A DNA stretch of 12,812 nt from JACVRW01 sp035705985 (GTDB lineage Bacteria; Actinomycetota; Thermoleophilia; Solirubrobacterales; Thermoleophilaceae): positions 1 to 12,812 of the forward strand of contig DASSVP010000236.1 of the NCBI GenBank assembly GCA_035705985.1. Reading direction: 5' to 3'. Position 1 is the first letter of the stretch. Every line of letters starts with the position of its first letter. Below are positions 7,071 to 12,812 of this stretch, one piece after another. A program made the translations under genes and the position numbers. Under the pieces are notes generated by a model that saw only the letters and a list, made by a program, of their open reading frames with translations, did no database searches and was not told the origin of the DNA.

Positions 7071-8596
7071 CCGCCGATCACGCCGCTCTTGCCGAACTGC
7101 GGGAGCGTCCCGCCCGCCTCGTCCTCGAGGATGCGCCAGTACTTGCCGACGAGCTCGGGATGGTCGGCCGCGACGTCCTTGATCTCCTCCGGGTCCTCGC
7201 GCCGGTTGTAGAGGCGCTTGCGGCGGCCCTCGCTGTCCGAGATGAAGAACCATTCGTGGTCGCCCGCGAGAACGTGGTCGTCGTAGCAGGACGTGAAGTA
7301 CGGCCGCGCGGCGGGCTCCTTGCCATCGAAGATGACCGAGAGGTCTTCGCCGGACATCATCCCGGGGGCGCGGGCGCCCATGAACGACAGCGCGGTGCGC
7401 GGGATGTCGTGCGTGGAGGCGAAGTAGTCGCTCCACTCGCCCGCGAGCTTGCCCTCGGGGTGCCGGATCATGAACGGCACGTGGTAGATGTGCCACTGTG
7501 CGCGGGAGGCGTGCTTCCCGACGATGCCGTGCTCGCCGAGCGTGAGCCCGTGGTCCGAGGCGTAGATCACCACGGTCTCGTCGAGCAGGTTCTCATCAGC
7601 GAGCCGGTTCATCAGGCGGCCGACCCACTCGTCCATGAACGTGATCTCGGCGGCGTACAGCTCCCGCACGCGCTCGATCGTCTCCTCGTCCAGCTCGACG
7701 TCGATCACCCACGAGTAGGGCGTCTCGAAGGGCTGGATCGGGATGATCCCCTCCTCCTCGATCCCCCTCGGGCCGCCGAAGCGGTCCATGAAGACGCGCG
7801 GCGCGTCGAGCGGCTCGTGCGGATCGAAGCAGTCGACGCCGAGGAAGAACGGGCGCTCCTCCTTCAGGTCGTCGACGATGTTGATCCCGCTGCGCACGAC
7901 CCGGGCCGTGGGGTAGTCGCGGTCGCTGTCGCGGTAGATCGAGTTCCAGCCGACCATCGAGCGCAGCCGGCCGACCTCCACGGAGTCGTTCAACTCGGGC
8001 AGCAGGTAGCGCTCGACCGAGCTACGCGGGGCCGGGCGCTTGAAGGGCTTGTTCAGGAAGCGGTACGCGCCCTGTGAGTAGCTCGGGCGCACCATGTCGA
8101 GCGTCCGCCTGAAGTTGCCGAAGCGCGGCCCCACGAGAAACGGGTTGTCGGTGCAGTACGCGGTCTCCACGCCCGCCTCGCCGAGCACCTCCGTCACGAT
8201 CGGCTGGTGGTCCTGGATGGGGATCCAGCCGGGGCCGAGCGGCAGCCCCTTGGTGGGCACGTAGTTGCGGAACGGGAACGAGCGGACGCCGGTGAGCAGC
8301 GCACGGCGGGCCGGCCCGGTGGGCATCGCCTCGGGCACCGCCAGGCGGAACGCGAGCGACTCCTGGCCGAGCGCGTCGAGATTCGGCGTCTGGTTGCGGC
8401 TGTCCCGGTTCCAGTAGCCGATGTAGTCGGCGCGCGTCGAGTCGGTGAAGATCAGGACCACGTTCGGCGCGTCCTCGCCGTGCGAGGTGGCGGGCTCGAA
8501 GGGGTCGTCGCCGCAGGCGCTCAGCGCGGCCGCGGCGGCGCCGGTCGCACCGGCCCCGAACAGGCCGCGCCGTGTGAAGCCGTTCCCCGAGCGCAT
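7067..8596 (-). CDS. Tat lipoprotein, sulfatase-fold hydrolase with Thr at the nucleophile position
   Basis: 509 residues. The N-terminus has a Tat motif (TRRGLFG, 8-14), a short Ala-rich stretch and a lipobox LSAC with Cys28, so it is predicted to be exported folded and lipid-anchored outside. The sulfatase fold has metal Asp52 in the TDSTRAD segment, His260 in DPHEP, Asp348-His349 in SDHG and Lys361. The nucleophile motif, normally C/S-x-P-x-R-x-x-L-x-T-G, reads T-G-P-A-R-R-A-L-L-T-G with Thr93. Thr cannot become formylglycine, but it is the nucleophile in related phospho-transferring members (LtaS, EptA, NPP types). A phosphodiesterase or phosphotransferase role is therefore likelier than classical sulfate-ester hydrolysis. 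The start is ATG 8596, 27 bases after the DUF427 stop, without a strong Shine-Dalgarno. Its stop overlaps the paralogue's start. Substrate unknown. Confidence 0.88.
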   Translation of the reverse strand: MRSGNGFTRRGLFGAGATGAAAAALSACGDDPFEPATSHGEDAPNVVLIFTDSTRADYIGYWNRDSRNQTPNLDALGQESLAFRLAVPEAMPTGPARRALLTGVRSFPFRNYVPTKGLPLGPGWIPIQDHQPIVTEVLGEAGVETAYCTDNPFLVGPRFGNFRRTLDMVRPSYSQGAYRFLNKPFKRPAPRSSVERYLLPELNDSVEVGRLRSMVGWNSIYRDSDRDYPTARVVRSGINIVDDLKEERPFFLGVDCFDPHEPLDAPRVFMDRFGGPRGIEEEGIIPIQPFETPYSWVIDVELDEETIERVRELYAAEITFMDEWVGRLMNRLADENLLDETVVIYASDHGLTLGEHGIVGKHASRAQWHIYHVPFMIRHPEGKLAGEWSDYFASTHDIPRTALSFMGARAPGMMSGEDLSVIFDGKEPAARPYFTSCYDDHVLAGDHEWFFISDSEGRRKRLYNRREDPEEIKDVAADHPELVGKYWRILEDEAGGTLPQFGKSGVIGG

Positions 8597-8623
8597 TCGG
8601 GGCGGCAGGCTAGCTGACGGCCC

Positions 8624-9244
8624 TCACGACCACTGGGTGCGGGGCCGCTCCTCGGGCTCGCCGTCCACCTCGGTGTCCACGCGCTCGTTGTAGAACGCGA
8701 GCATGCTCCTGACCGGCATGGCGTCGTTCAGCGGGAGTTCGTAGCTCCACGCGATCGCCTGCTCTCCCGCGGCGTCCCAGTGGGTCGCGTGGCCCTTGTA
8801 AGCGCAGGTGGTCCGATGGCCGTCGTTCCGCGAGAGCTCCGCGAGGACGTCGTCGCGCGGGATGTACCAGCGCGTGGGCAGCCCGGTCTCGAAGAGCGCC
8901 ACGGCCCGGCGCGTCTCGGCCACGACCTCGCCCGCGATCGATACGCGAATGTGCCGCGACGTGCGCCGGGCGTCGATCCGGTGGAACGGGTCGCGGGCGT
9001 GGCCGAGGAGCTCCTCGTCCTCCTCGAGCCACTCGTCCGGCGCGTCCCAGGCGATCTCCACGAGCCTCGCGTGGCGCGTGATGGTGTCGGGCGGAAGGAG
9101 ATCGAGACGCACATCCTCCTCAGGGAAGACGTGTACCGGCAGGCGGTCGGGCAGGTACAGGAGCTTCGTGCGCCTGCTGTCGGCGACGGTCTCGCCGCCC
9201 CGCCTGGCGCGGATCCAGCGCGGCGAGTCGACGTACCGTGCCAG
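8624..9244 (-). CDS. Tandem DUF427 (NTP_transf_9) protein
   Basis: The reading frame carries two DUF427 units. Unit 1 starts around RYVDSPRWIRARRGGETVAD and reaches the FPEEDVRLDLL strand, then looks shortened. A linker follows (EWLEEDEE, HARDPFHRID). Unit 2, about residues 96-195, has RVSIAGEVVAETRR, ETGLPTRWYIPRDDV, CAYKG near 147 and the usual ending FYNERVDTEVDGEP. Biochemical role unknown for the family. The start is uncertain: the in-frame stop upstream is at 9269-9271, and no ATG, GTG or TTG occurs before GTG 9112, which would cut off conserved unit 1. I give CTG 9244, five bases beyond the acyl-CoA synthetase stop, as the likeliest coupled start; with GTG 9112 the product is 162 residues. 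It sits in the operon between the synthetase and the sulfatase-fold genes. Confidence 0.75.
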   Translation of the reverse strand: MARYVDSPRWIRARRGGETVADSRRTKLLYLPDRLPVHVFPEEDVRLDLLPPDTITRHARLVEIAWDAPDEWLEEDEELLGHARDPFHRIDARRTSRHIRVSIAGEVVAETRRAVALFETGLPTRWYIPRDDVLAELSRNDGHRTTCAYKGHATHWDAAGEQAIAWSYELPLNDAMPVRSMLAFYNERVDTEVDGEPEERPRTQWS

Positions 9245-9248
9245 CGAG

Positions 9249-10769
9249 CTACGAGCCGCTCGAGGCGGTTACGTTCTCCGGGACCTCGATCTCGCGCTTC
9301 AGGATCTTGCCGGTGGGCCCCTTCGGCAACTCGTCGGTGAACCAGACCTTGCGCGGGTACTTGTACGCCGCGACCTGGTCCTTCACGTAGCTCTTGACCT
9401 CGTCCTCGTCGAGCGACTCGCCCTGCTTGAGGACGATCGCCGCCGCGACCTCCTCGCCGAGCTCGTCGTGCGGCACGCCGACGACGGCGGCCTCCTGGAT
9501 CGCCGGGTGCTCGTAGAGCACCTCCTCGATCTCACGCGGGTAGACGTTGTAGCCGCCGCGGATGATCAGGTCCTTCTTGCGGTCGACGATGAAGAAGTAG
9601 CCGTCCTCGTCCACCTTCGCCATGTCGCCCGTCCGGAACCAGCCATCGTCCGTGATGGCCTCCTTGTTGGCGTCGTCGCGGTTCCAGTAGCCCTTCATGA
9701 TGTTGTGGCCGCGGATGACGATCTCGCCAACCTCGCCCTGCGGGAGCTCGTTGCCGTCGTCGTCCCACACCTGCATCTCCACGCCCTCGATCGGCGTGCC
9801 GATGGAGCCCGGCTTGCGCTCCTTGTCGGGGTGGTTGAACGACGCCACCGGCGAGGTCTCGGAGAGGCCGTAGCCCTCGAGGATCATGCAGTCGAACTTC
9901 TCCTCGAACGCCCGCATGACCTCGGCCGGCATCGCGGCGCCGCCGGACATGCACGTGCGCAGCGAGGAGCAGTCGGCGTCGCCGGCCGAGTCGCAGTGCA
10001 GCATGGCCGTGTACATCGTCGGGACGCCCTGGAAGATCGTGACCTTGTCCCGGCTGATGATCTCGAGCGCCTTCTCCGGGTCGAAGCGGGGAAGCATGGT
10101 CAGCGTGGCGCCGATGCAGGTGGCGGCGTTCATCGTGCAGGTCTGACCGAAGGAGTGGAACAGCGGCAGCGCGCCGAGCAGGACGTCCTCGTCCGAGAGC
10201 TCGCCGAGGTTGGACGAGACACCGGTCGCGTTCTTGTAGAGGTTCGCGTGCGTGAGCTCCGCCCCCTTGGGCTTCCCGGTGGTGCCCGAGGTGTAGAGGA
10301 TCACCGCGGTGTCCTCCTCGGAGCGCTCGGCCATCTCCTTGACCGGCTCCTGCTCGGCGAGCAGCTTCTCGAACTCGCCGGGCCTGACGAGGATCACCTC
10401 GGCGCCGGCCTTCTCCGCGCCTGCCTCGGCCGCCTCGGCGAAGTCGGCCCAGGCGAACAGGAGCTTGGCGCCCGGGTCCTCGAGATAGAAGCCCACCTCG
10501 CGGCCCTTCAGCAGCACGTTCATGGGCACCACGACGCCGCCCGCGCGCAGGATGCCGAAGTAGATCGCGGGGAAGTAGGGGACGTTGGGCATCATCAGCC
10601 CGACGCGGTCGCCCGGCTCGAGCCCCTTCGACCTGAGGAGCCCCGCCACTCGCTTGCCCCCCTCGTCCAGCATGCCGTAGCTGAGTTCAACGTCGTCCAG
10701 CTTCACGGCCGTTTTGTCCGGAAGCCGCTCGGCGGTCTCGTTAAGGATCCTCGCCAGGTTGTCGCTCAT
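9249..10769 (-). CDS. AMP-forming acyl-CoA synthetase (long-chain fatty acid-CoA ligase type)
   Basis: 506-residue ANL-superfamily ligase, cytoplasmic or peripheral to the membrane. It forms acyl-AMP from a carboxylic acid and ATP, then acyl-CoA. All signatures are present: P-loop YTSGTTGKPKG (159-169), GYGLSE (299-304), GWFRTGD (376-382), Arg397 in VDRKKD, hinge KKDLIIRGGYNVYP, and catalytic Lys488 in PTGKILKRE. The length is compact and normal for bacterial FadD-like enzymes, with no extra carrier domain. Acyl-chain preference cannot be read from sequence. The start is ATG 10769, preceded by GAGGAG (10780-10775 on the minus strand). It lies 50 bases downstream of iclR and is followed within a few bases by the DUF427 gene, so it probably supplies an activated acyl group to the same pathway or feeds fatty acid degradation. 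Confidence 0.93.
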   Translation of the reverse strand: MSDNLARILNETAERLPDKTAVKLDDVELSYGMLDEGGKRVAGLLRSKGLEPGDRVGLMMPNVPYFPAIYFGILRAGGVVVPMNVLLKGREVGFYLEDPGAKLLFAWADFAEAAEAGAEKAGAEVILVRPGEFEKLLAEQEPVKEMAERSEEDTAVILYTSGTTGKPKGAELTHANLYKNATGVSSNLGELSDEDVLLGALPLFHSFGQTCTMNAATCIGATLTMLPRFDPEKALEIISRDKVTIFQGVPTMYTAMLHCDSAGDADCSSLRTCMSGGAAMPAEVMRAFEEKFDCMILEGYGLSETSPVASFNHPDKERKPGSIGTPIEGVEMQVWDDDGNELPQGEVGEIVIRGHNIMKGYWNRDDANKEAITDDGWFRTGDMAKVDEDGYFFIVDRKKDLIIRGGYNVYPREIEEVLYEHPAIQEAAVVGVPHDELGEEVAAAIVLKQGESLDEDEVKSYVKDQVAAYKYPRKVWFTDELPKGPTGKILKREIEVPENVTASSGS

Positions 10770-10819
10770 GCCCTCTCCTCGGTCGCGTGCCGGGAGAGTA
10801 CCCGGAACGGCGAATCCGA

Positions 10820-11635
10820 TCAGCCGATCGGGGGCGCCGGCCAGCGGCGGGCGCCGAGCTCACGCGAAACGCCGCGCGCGGCCTCGGCCACGGCGGCCGA
10901 GATCCCTTTCGCGGGGCCGCGCGGCAGGATGCGCTCGGTGTCGCCCACCACGCCGATGCCGCCCACCGCGTGCCCCGAGTGGTCGAAGATCGCGCCGGCC
11001 ACGCTCGACTCGCCAAGCACCGCCTCGTCGCGCTCGCGCGCGATGCCCGTCTCGCGGACCGTCCCGAGCTCTCTGCGGAGGGCGGCCGGGGTGAGCGTCC
11101 GGCTGGTGAGCTTGGGCGGCGCCTCGGCGAGCAGATCCTCCAGCAGCTCGCCCGGCGCGAAGGCGAGAATCGCCTTGCCCAGCGCGTTCGCGTGTACCGG
11201 TAGCTCGGCGCCCACCTCGAGGATCTGTAGCGTCGTGTCCGGCCGGAACACGTGGTGCACGACCACGACCGTGGCCCCGTGCATCACGCCCACACGCACC
11301 GCGGCGTCGGCGCGCTCGGCCAGCCGCTCGGCGTGGACGATCGAGCGGCCGCGCAGCTCGTTCAGGTCGAGGTAGGAGTTGCCGAGCTGGAGCAGGCCGG
11401 CCCCGAGCTGATATTTGTCGGAGTCGCGGTCCTGCTCGACGAAGCCGTGGGCGAGCAGTGTCTGGAGCAGCCCATGGACCGTTGGACGCGAGAGGTCGAG
11501 GCGGTCGGCCAGTTCGCTCACGCCCAGGCGGCGCGGGCCCGCCGCCAGCGCCTTCAGAATGCGCGCCGAGCGGTCAACCGACTGAATCGTCCCTCGTTTC
11601 GCGGAGCGCTTACGATTCGATATTGTCGAATCCAC
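10820..11635 (-). CDS. IclR-family transcriptional regulator
   Basis: 271 residues. A basic N-terminal tail is followed by the IclR winged helix-turn-helix (about 16-80; VDRSARILKAL, then recognition helix LSRPTVHGLLQTL). The effector-binding IclR domain spans about 85-255, with the typical ALGKAILAF, ETGIARERDE and VGGIGVVGD segments. It works as a dimer or tetramer that represses or activates a neighbouring catabolic operon in response to a small metabolite. The only reasonable start is GTG 11635; no Shine-Dalgarno precedes it, and a TACACT box six bases upstream suggests a leaderless message. Codons 1-7 contain a perfect palindrome, so the protein probably autoregulates. It is divergent from dhaM-HPr (44-base gap) and is the first gene before the acyl-CoA synthetase. 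The effector may be dihydroxyacetone, glycerol phosphate or an acyl compound; sequence does not decide. Confidence 0.93.
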   Translation of the reverse strand: MDSTISNRKRSAKRGTIQSVDRSARILKALAAGPRRLGVSELADRLDLSRPTVHGLLQTLLAHGFVEQDRDSDKYQLGAGLLQLGNSYLDLNELRGRSIVHAERLAERADAAVRVGVMHGATVVVVHHVFRPDTTLQILEVGAELPVHANALGKAILAFAPGELLEDLLAEAPPKLTSRTLTPAALRRELGTVRETGIARERDEAVLGESSVAGAIFDHSGHAVGGIGVVGDTERILPRGPAKGISAAVAEAARGVSRELGARRWPAPPIG

Positions 11636-11651
11636 TTCGATAGTGTAGATT
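11623..11651 (+). promoter_or_regulatory. Candidate promoter of dhaM-HPr
   Basis: TTGTCG (11623-11628), 17 bases, then TAGATT (11646-11651); each matches the sigma-70 consensus at 4 of 6 bases. Predicted transcription start is near 11658, about 20 bases before GTG 11680. It overlaps both candidate IclR operators, which would suit repression by occlusion. Confidence 0.4.
11642..11647 (-). promoter_or_regulatory. Candidate -10 box for a leaderless iclR transcript
   Basis: On the minus strand TACACT ends six bases before the GTG at 11635, the spacing seen when transcription starts at the start codon itself. No clear -35 element and no Shine-Dalgarno are visible. Confidence 0.3.
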
Positions 11652-11666
11652 AGCCCGGCGACGTAC

Positions 11667-11674
11667 GGAGGAGG
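11667..11674 (+). promoter_or_regulatory. Ribosome binding site of dhaM
   Basis: GGAGGAGG ends five bases before GTG 11680. It is the strongest ribosome site in this part of the window and fixes the GTG start. Confidence 0.75.
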
Positions 11675-11679
11675 AGCTC

Positions 11680-12063
11680 GTGGTCGGGATCGTAGTCGTA
11701 TCGCATAGCTCGGCTCTCGCGGAGGGCCTTGCGCAGCTGGCGGCTCAGATGGCCGGCCCCGACGTGCGCATCGAGCCGGCGGGCGGCCTTCCGGGCGGTG
11801 GGCTCGGGACCGACGAGGACCGCGTGCGTGCCGCCATCCGCGCGGCCGACCAGGGCTCCGGCGTGGTTGTGCTGGGCGACCTCGGCAGTGCGATCCTCAC
11901 CGTCCGCAGCGTCCTCGAGCGACATGGCAACGGAAGCGTTCGGCTGGTGGATGCGCCCATCGTCGAGGGTGCGGTCGCGGCGGCCGTCACGGCTTCGGCG
12001 GACATGCCGCTGGACGACGTAGCCCGATCCGCGGAGGACGCCCGTGGCGCAGGCAAGCTCTGA
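11680..12063 (+). CDS. dhaM: Dihydroxyacetone kinase phosphotransfer subunit DhaM (EIIA-Man fold)
   Basis: 127 residues, single PTS EIIA domain of the mannose/DhaM type. The N-terminal VGIVVVSHSSALAEG places the phospho-accepting His at residue 9, as in DhaM. The Gly-rich segment after PAGG and the GDLGSA motif (about 68-73) are also characteristic. It passes phosphate from HPr to the ADP cofactor bound on DhaL, so DhaK can phosphorylate dihydroxyacetone using PEP as the source. It is the short form without the HPr and EI domains fused in E. coli DhaM; here those are separate neighbours. The HPr gene overlaps its last 20 bases. Divergent from iclR with candidate operators between, so control by IclR is likely. 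dhaK and dhaL are not seen. Confidence 0.92.
   Translation: MVGIVVVSHSSALAEGLAQLAAQMAGPDVRIEPAGGLPGGGLGTDEDRVRAAIRAADQGSGVVVLGDLGSAILTVRSVLERHGNGSVRLVDAPIVEGAVAAAVTASADMPLDDVARSAEDARGAGKL
12033..12037 (+). promoter_or_regulatory. Internal ribosome binding site for the HPr gene
   Basis: GGAGG inside the end of dhaM lies six bases before GTG 12044. This supports the start that overlaps dhaM by 20 bases rather than the later GTG at 12068, which has no such site. Confidence 0.65.
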
Positions 12064-12340
12064 GCCCGTGAGCGGCGCGTCCGTGGCACGGACGGTGGCG
12101 TTGCCCGCGAACGTGGACCTCCACGCTCGCCCGGCTGCCGACTTCGTCCGCGCAGCGATGGCCGTCTCCGCGTCGATCACCGTTGCCGCCGGCGACCGCG
12201 AGGCCGACGCGAAAAGCCTCCTCTCCGTCCTTGCGCTCGGCGCGAAGGGCGGAACCGAGCTACGCCTGACCGCGGCCGGCGACGACGCCGAGGCCGCGCT
12301 GGACGCGATCGCAGACCGCGTTGCCTCCCTGAGCGACTGA
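12044..12340 (+). CDS. HPr-family phosphocarrier protein
   Basis: 98 residues. It is the cytoplasmic phosphocarrier that takes phosphate from enzyme I on a histidine. The active-site segment LHARPAADFV puts the phospho-His at residue 27; ADAKSLLSVLALGAKGG follows, with Ser58 at the position (His+31) of the regulatory Ser of HPr in Firmicutes. The N-terminal 12 or so residues extend beyond standard HPr length, so GTG 12068 is a shorter alternative; the internal GGAGG favours 12044. Overlap with dhaM implies coupled translation at fixed stoichiometry and makes DhaM the obvious partner. The Ser need not be phosphorylated, since no HPr kinase is visible here. Confidence 0.92.
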   Translation: MAQASSEPVSGASVARTVALPANVDLHARPAADFVRAAMAVSASITVAAGDREADAKSLLSVLALGAKGGTELRLTAAGDDAEAALDAIADRVASLSD

Positions 12341-12376
12341 CCCGCCGTCCCCGGCAGGGCGTGTCGCGTCGCTCAG
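12329..12376. terminator. Inverted repeat spanning the convergent HPr and enzyme I stops
   Basis: CTGAGCGAC (12329-12337) and GTCGCTCAG (12368-12376) are perfect 9-bp arms. Between them a small nested hairpin GCCG-TCCC-CGGC can form. The arms reach into or abut the stop codons of the two convergent genes. It is plausible as a bidirectional terminator, but no U-tract follows in either direction. Confidence 0.4.
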
Positions 12377-12812
12377 CCGACCGGGTGAAGCGGGTTCGCC
12401 AGTCGCTCGACGGCAGCCGCGTCCGCCGCCTCGAGCGCGCTGCGTGCGCTCGCAGCGGCCGCGGAGCCGTCCAGCGCGCGGATCCAGGCACGCACCGACC
12501 CCACGCGGGCGGCTCCCACGCTCAGCTCGTCGGCGCCGAGCCCCACCAGCAACGGCACCGTGAGCGGGTCGGAGGCTGCCTCGCCGCAGACCTCGATCGG
12601 GATTCCAGCCGCGTTCGCCGCCTCCACCGAACGTGCGATGTGGCCGAGCACGCGCGGGTCGTGCGCGGGCGCCTCGTTGTGGGTGAAGCGATCGGTGCCG
12701 AGCGTGGCGTGGGTCAAATCGTTTGTCCCGATGCTGAGGAAGTCGCACACGGCAGCTATCTCCTGGGCGGCGAGGGCGGCCACGGGGAGCTCGATCATGG
12801 CTCCGACGCCGA
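12373..12812 (-). CDS. ptsI: PTS enzyme I (PEP-protein phosphotransferase), C-terminal part only
   Basis: 145 residues of the C-terminal PEP-binding TIM-barrel domain are visible; the start lies beyond the right edge. Recognisable blocks: GAMIELPVAAL, DFLSIGTNDLTHATLGTDR, and IEVCGEAASDP holding the catalytic Cys that protonates enolpyruvate, then PLLVGLGADELSVG. The full protein is usually 540-575 residues, with its phospho-His in the missing N-terminal half. It autophosphorylates from PEP and charges HPr. It is convergent with the HPr gene (32-base gap), so it is transcribed separately from dhaM-HPr. The usual Gln after NDLT is His here. PPDK or PEP synthase are related, but their motifs fit less well. 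Confidence 0.9.
   Translation of the reverse strand, partial: GVGAMIELPVAALAAQEIAAVCDFLSIGTNDLTHATLGTDRFTHNEAPAHDPRVLGHIARSVEAANAAGIPIEVCGEAASDPLTVPLLVGLGADELSVGAARVGSVRAWIRALDGSAAAASARSALEAADAAAVERLANPLHPVG

Larger units (their letters stand above)
11614..11651. promoter_or_regulatory. Tandem candidate IclR operators
   Basis: 11614-11632 is a perfect inverted repeat, GATTCGA-TATTG-TCGAATC (7-bp arms, 5-bp centre). A degenerate copy, TTCGATAGTGTAGAT, starts at 11636, exactly 20 bp after the matching TTCGAT at 11616, so both lie on the same helix face. The AT-rich palindrome stands out against GC-rich surroundings even though its first copy lies inside iclR codons 1-7. It overlaps the candidate promoters in both directions. 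IclR proteins typically bind about 15-bp palindromes. Confidence 0.65.

Noticed and set aside
7071..7496. N-terminal extension of the pseudo-sulfatase to a start at 7496
   Set aside because: This part is a shadow inside the upstream sulfatase-fold gene. GTG 7070 gives the Tat signal right at the N-terminus and a typical GTGA overlap.
6129..8077. Two long plus-strand frames opposite the sulfatase-fold genes
   Set aside because: Antisense shadows created by high GC third positions; products are Arg/Val/Glu/His-rich with no domains.
10790..10805. Small hairpin CCGGG-AGAGTA-CCCGG between iclR and the acyl-CoA synthetase gene
   Set aside because: A 5-bp stem is expected by chance in this GC-rich DNA, and there is no U-tract. 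Not enough to call a terminator separating the two genes.
8808..11375. 855-codon plus-strand frame, the longest complete one in the window
   Set aside because: It runs antisense through DUF427, the acyl-CoA synthetase and iclR, all of which have convincing family motifs on the minus strand. Composition is typical of an antisense frame.
11650..12180. 176-codon minus-strand frame opposite dhaM
   Set aside because: The plus strand has dhaM with active-site His, a strong ribosome site and an overlapping HPr gene. The minus product shows no domain.

Overview
The window is very GC-rich, densely packed DNA with strong GC preference at third codon positions. It carries gene families typical of Actinobacteria: a BTAD/SARP-type regulator fused to cyclase and AAA domains, tandem DUF427, Tat-exported sulfatase-fold proteins, an IclR regulator and a DhaM/HPr phosphorelay. 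Thermoleophilia/Solirubrobacterales would fit best, but that placement is inference from gene content, not a marker gene. I see no rRNA, tRNA, CRISPR array, IS element or phage gene. No stretch longer than about 135 bases lacks a gene.

Left (1-3837): a giant minus-strand signalling regulator runs off the left edge. Its visible order is winged helix, BTAD, intact-looking class III cyclase, degenerate cyclase, AAA ATPase, TPR-like repeats. It is divergent from a small single-pass membrane protein of 147 residues with a duplicated RYDGGP[ED]EGTR motif. The 134-base intergenic region holds 11-bp-period direct repeats of the kind SARP proteins bind. A strong bidirectional hairpin terminator closes the small gene against the next block.

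Middle (3838-11635): six minus-strand genes read in the order IclR regulator, AMP-forming acyl-CoA synthetase, tandem DUF427 protein, Tat-lipoprotein sulfatase-fold hydrolase, Tat-exported sulfatase-fold pseudoenzyme, DHA2-type MFS transporter. Gaps are 50 and 27 bases and one of about 4, followed by two 4-base GTGA overlaps, so the run looks like one operon. The first sulfatase-fold protein has Thr where sulfatases have the formylglycine Cys. The second has lost nucleophile, metal ligand and catalytic His, and carries an Asp-rich calcium-binding-like tail. The substrate is unknown. Activation of an acyl group, two exported phosphatase-superfamily proteins and an exporter suggest an envelope or secreted-metabolite function, which is inference.

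Right (11636-12812): divergent from iclR is dhaM followed by an overlapping HPr gene. Convergent to them is the C-terminal part of PTS enzyme I, which runs off the right edge. Together they form the PEP-EI-HPr-DhaM relay that energises dihydroxyacetone kinase; dhaK and dhaL are not visible. A perfect 19-bp palindrome with a degenerate copy 20 bp away lies across the iclR start and a candidate dhaM promoter. IclR therefore probably controls dhaM-HPr and itself.
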